The notes under the pieces were generated by a model. It did no database searches. It saw only the letters and a list, made by a program, of their open reading frames with translations, and was not told where the DNA came from. From Bailinhaonella thermotolerans (GTDB lineage Bacteria; Actinomycetota; Actinomycetes; Streptosporangiales; Streptosporangiaceae): a stretch of DNA of 64,000 nt. The translations under genes were made by a program, and so were the position numbers. The stretch is taken from assembly GCF_003594875.1 (NCBI RefSeq), contig NZ_QZEY01000023.1, forward strand, positions 83,465-147,464. Direction: 5' to 3'. Shown piece after piece: positions 62,116 through 64,000 of this stretch (the first letter of the stretch is position 1; each line of letters opens with the position of its first letter).

Positions 62116-63539
62116 CACGCGGCCCTCCCCGTGCGCACGGCGTAGCCCTCCGCCATCTCGCGAATGTCGGCGTCGGAGACGTAGGCGGCCCGCACCCGCA
62201 CCGGCTCAGGGCTCGTCTCGACCCGGACGTAACCGACGCCGGCGCCGGTGGCGGGGTTGTGGGAGATGCAGTCGGCCAGCGCGCCCCGATCCCGCGCCCC
62301 CTCGCCAAGCACCATGTCCACCTGCTCGGGCTCGTCCAGGCGGAGGGCGATCTTGTCGGGGAACAGGTTGCGGACGTTCATGACCTCCTTGCGCGGGTCC
62401 TGCAACGCGGCCAGGACCCCGAAGCCGACCGCCCGCCCCTGCGTGGTGAGCGTGGCAAGCGCGTCGTTGATCCGCTTCTTCAGGTCCCGGTCACTCTGAT
62501 ACGCGGTCAGGAACGCGACCTCATCCACGATGATCAGCGTGAACGGGTACGCCTTGGACGGCGTGTGCGAGCGCGTCACACCCGCGAACTTGGCCGCCCG
62601 CGCCTGCATCGCGGCCACGGCCTCTTCCAGCAGGTCGGCGCACTCCTTCCCGGTCGCGGCGTAGCGGTGGAACAGCGCCCTGCCGTACGCCAGCTCCATC
62701 ACCTTCGGGTCGAGCGCCCACAGCTCGACCAGGCCCGCGCGGACGGCGGGGAGCAGGCCCCGGATGACGGACCACTGCACCGAGCCCTTGCCGGCCCCGG
62801 TCGCCCCCGCCACCAGCACGTGCGTGCCGTGCACCCGCAGCCGCCACGGGGTGCCGTCCTCGCACACCCCCACCTCCACCGCCTGGAGATCGCTGGTCTC
62901 GGGGATGGGCAGGGCCGGAATCGGACTTCCCAGGAGGTCGCGGCGGGGCATGACCAGCTCGACCCGGCCCGGCTTGGCCGTACGCACCCGGCAGGACACG
63001 GCGGTGAAGCCGTGCGCCAGGTGATCGGACTTGGCCGCCCAGTCCTGCGCGGACTGGCCGTGCAGCATCGTCACGGTCACGGTGTCGAAGACCGGCCCGC
63101 AGCGGACCCGCACCAGCCGGGGCAGGAACTCCCGCCCCCCGTACTGCTTGCCGAGCCCGGTCACGATCATGACCGGCTGCCAGTGCCGCCGGTACAGCCA
63201 GAACCAGCGGCCGAAGGCCAGCAGCCGCCAGCCGACCCACCGGTTGAACCCGTCCCGGTCGGCGAACATCCACACGACCAGCGTGCAGACCAGCAGGGAC
63301 GCGGGCAGTACGGCCGCCTGCCAGCCCACCCGCACCCAGACGGCCGCGAACAGGGCCAGCAGCCCGCAGATGAGCGGGTGCCGTACGACCGTGAGCACCA
63401 GGCCCCGGAGGAGACGGCCGAGCGTGGCGCAGATGACGAAGAACGCCGGAGTCTGCACCACCGTCGGGCGGAACATGAGCTGGTTGGGGGTGGTGGAGGC
63501 CAGTTCCCGGGTCACGTCCCCGGGCAGTTTGCGCAGCAT
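62115..63539 (-). CDS. FtsK/SpoIIIE-type translocase (TraB-like)
   Basis: A 474-residue protein. Two N-terminal membrane helix pairs (LRGLVLTVVRHPLICGLLAL and VLPASLLVCTLVVWMFAD) are followed by a soluble motor domain with Walker A GATGAGKGSVQW, Walker B FTLIIVDEVAFL and the arginine-finger-type region IALRLDEPEQVDMVLGEG. Shorter than the long TraB of pSAM2-type elements but of the same plan, it should pump double-stranded DNA in mycelial conjugation. It starts at ATG 63539. Confidence 0.92.
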   Translation of the reverse strand: MLRKLPGDVTRELASTTPNQLMFRPTVVQTPAFFVICATLGRLLRGLVLTVVRHPLICGLLALFAAVWVRVGWQAAVLPASLLVCTLVVWMFADRDGFNRWVGWRLLAFGRWFWLYRRHWQPVMIVTGLGKQYGGREFLPRLVRVRCGPVFDTVTVTMLHGQSAQDWAAKSDHLAHGFTAVSCRVRTAKPGRVELVMPRRDLLGSPIPALPIPETSDLQAVEVGVCEDGTPWRLRVHGTHVLVAGATGAGKGSVQWSVIRGLLPAVRAGLVELWALDPKVMELAYGRALFHRYAATGKECADLLEEAVAAMQARAAKFAGVTRSHTPSKAYPFTLIIVDEVAFLTAYQSDRDLKKRINDALATLTTQGRAVGFGVLAALQDPRKEVMNVRNLFPDKIALRLDEPEQVDMVLGEGARDRGALADCISHNPATGAGVGYVRVETSPEPVRVRAAYVSDADIREMAEGYAVRTGRAA

Positions 63540-63627
63540 AAGATGGGGGTTCCTCTCTAAGGATTCGCGTTCTGGGAGAGACCAGGGGCCGCCGGAAGGA
63601 CCAGTTCCAGCGGCCCCGCTTCACATC

Positions 63628-63930
63628 TCAGGCCGCCTCGACCTGGCCGGCCTTGTCCTTGCTCTGCGCGGCGTACAGCCGCTCGCAGTCGGCCAGCAGC
63701 GCCCCGGCCGCCGCCGCCAACTCCCGCACCGCCGCGACCGTGCCGCCCGTGATCTCCTTGGGCAGGCCGAACCACACGTGCGCGTCCCCGTGGTCGATCG
63801 CCAGGAACGGCGACGCCTGCTCACCCGGGTAGTACTGCACCACCGCGCCCTGCTGCGGGTAGACCGATACCTGCACATGCGCCTGCCTGTCCGGCCGCAT
63901 GTCGATCGTGACGTGGGTGTAGCCGCTCAT
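63628..63930 (-). CDS. Small AICE protein of unknown function
   Basis: A 100-residue protein with strands (MSGYTHVTIDMRPDRQAHVQ, then YYPGEQASPFLAIDHGDAHV) and a C-terminal helix (AVRELAAAAGALLADCERLY). No known domain is recognised. Its ATG overlaps the stop of the preceding gene by one base (TGATG) and 88 bases separate it from the translocase, so it is in the same leftward operon. Confidence 0.75.
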   Translation of the reverse strand: MSGYTHVTIDMRPDRQAHVQVSVYPQQGAVVQYYPGEQASPFLAIDHGDAHVWFGLPKEITGGTVAAVRELAAAAGALLADCERLYAAQSKDKAGQVEAA

Positions 63931-64000
63931 CAGGCCGGCACCTCCTCGCCGCCCGCGTGCGACTCGTGCCACATCCGCTCCACCTCGGCCGCGAAGAGCC
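63930..64000 (-). CDS. Partial AICE gene, only the C-terminus is in the window
   Basis: The last 22 codons of a reading frame (ending LFAAEVERMWHESHAGGEEV-PA) that enters from the right edge. Its stop TGA shares one base with the next gene's ATG. The product cannot be identified from this part. Confidence 0.55.
   Translation of the reverse strand, partial: LFAAEVERMWHESHAGGEEVPA

Noticed and set aside
62115..63539. Chromosomal FtsK
   Set aside because: It is too short, lacks the gamma domain, and sits in an operon with RepSA-like and integrase genes.

Overview
The window is 64 kb of very GC-rich, densely packed actinobacterial chromosome. Rho-independent terminators with strong GC stems, GTG/TTG starts, a chaplin-type surface protein, a pSAM2-like integrated element, a SigE-family sigma factor, a WS/DGAT acyltransferase and GlgX all point to a sporulating, mycelial actinomycete. 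The decamer GCCGTACGGC recurs in many gene-free gaps. My guess is Streptosporangiales rather than Streptomyces; that is inference, because no rRNA is present. Almost everything is chromosomal core or accessory DNA; the last 5.4 kb is a mobile element.

Layout. 0-10 kb: a partial unknown gene, a flavin-type oxidase, a divergent thioesterase/TetR pair with a clear palindromic operator, DedA, the wreck of a P-type ATPase with its middle deleted, an isochorismatase-like hydrolase, small membrane proteins, an ArsB/NhaD transporter with a CBS protein, and a CBM48 protein. 10-20 kb: two secreted polysaccharide-active proteins, a NUDIX hydrolase, then a four-gene exopolysaccharide operon on the minus strand (sugar-phosphate transferase, GT4, Wzz-like, CelD-type GNAT). 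20-26 kb: a cell-surface island with a 763-residue protein bearing four chaplin-like modules, a secreted unknown and two rodlin-like small secreted paralogs with duplicated leaders, plus a STAS protein whose 3' end is triplicated. 26-38 kb: glycogen debranching enzyme and a partner, WS/DGAT, a carbon-nitrogen hydrolase, two tandem membrane acyltransferases and an ABC export trio. 38-50 kb: a KefB-type antiporter fused to a UBP zinc finger, MaoC, response regulators (one orphan, one with its kinase), a secreted Ntn asparaginase, a MerR/SDR pair, tRNA-Arg, GlsB and membrane proteins. 50-58.5 kb: M15 peptidase, a MerR regulator divergent to a second-type ribosomal protein uL11, an AAA ATPase, zf-TFIIB, a MauE/DPBB cysteine-rich pair, SigE-family sigma and a MarR/YceI pair. 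58.6-64 kb: tRNA-Ser with an actinomycete integrative and conjugative element (AICE) at its 3' end (integrase, excisionase, RepSA-like initiator, zinc ribbon, FtsK/TraB-like translocase, two small ORFs), running off the right edge.

The most interesting candidate is the MerR-uL11 module at 50.4-51.9 kb. It is a uL11 paralog that has lost the proline-rich loop contacted by thiopeptide antibiotics. It sits under a perfect-dyad, 19-bp-spacer MerR-type promoter that should give a leaderless transcript. It looks like an inducible ribosome-remodelling or antibiotic-protection switch (inference). Other notable items are the multi-chaplin protein and its neighbours, a dispersed 120-bp repeat present twice, the GCCGTACGGC decamer that forms terminators, and the cysteine-rich DPBB/MauE pair.
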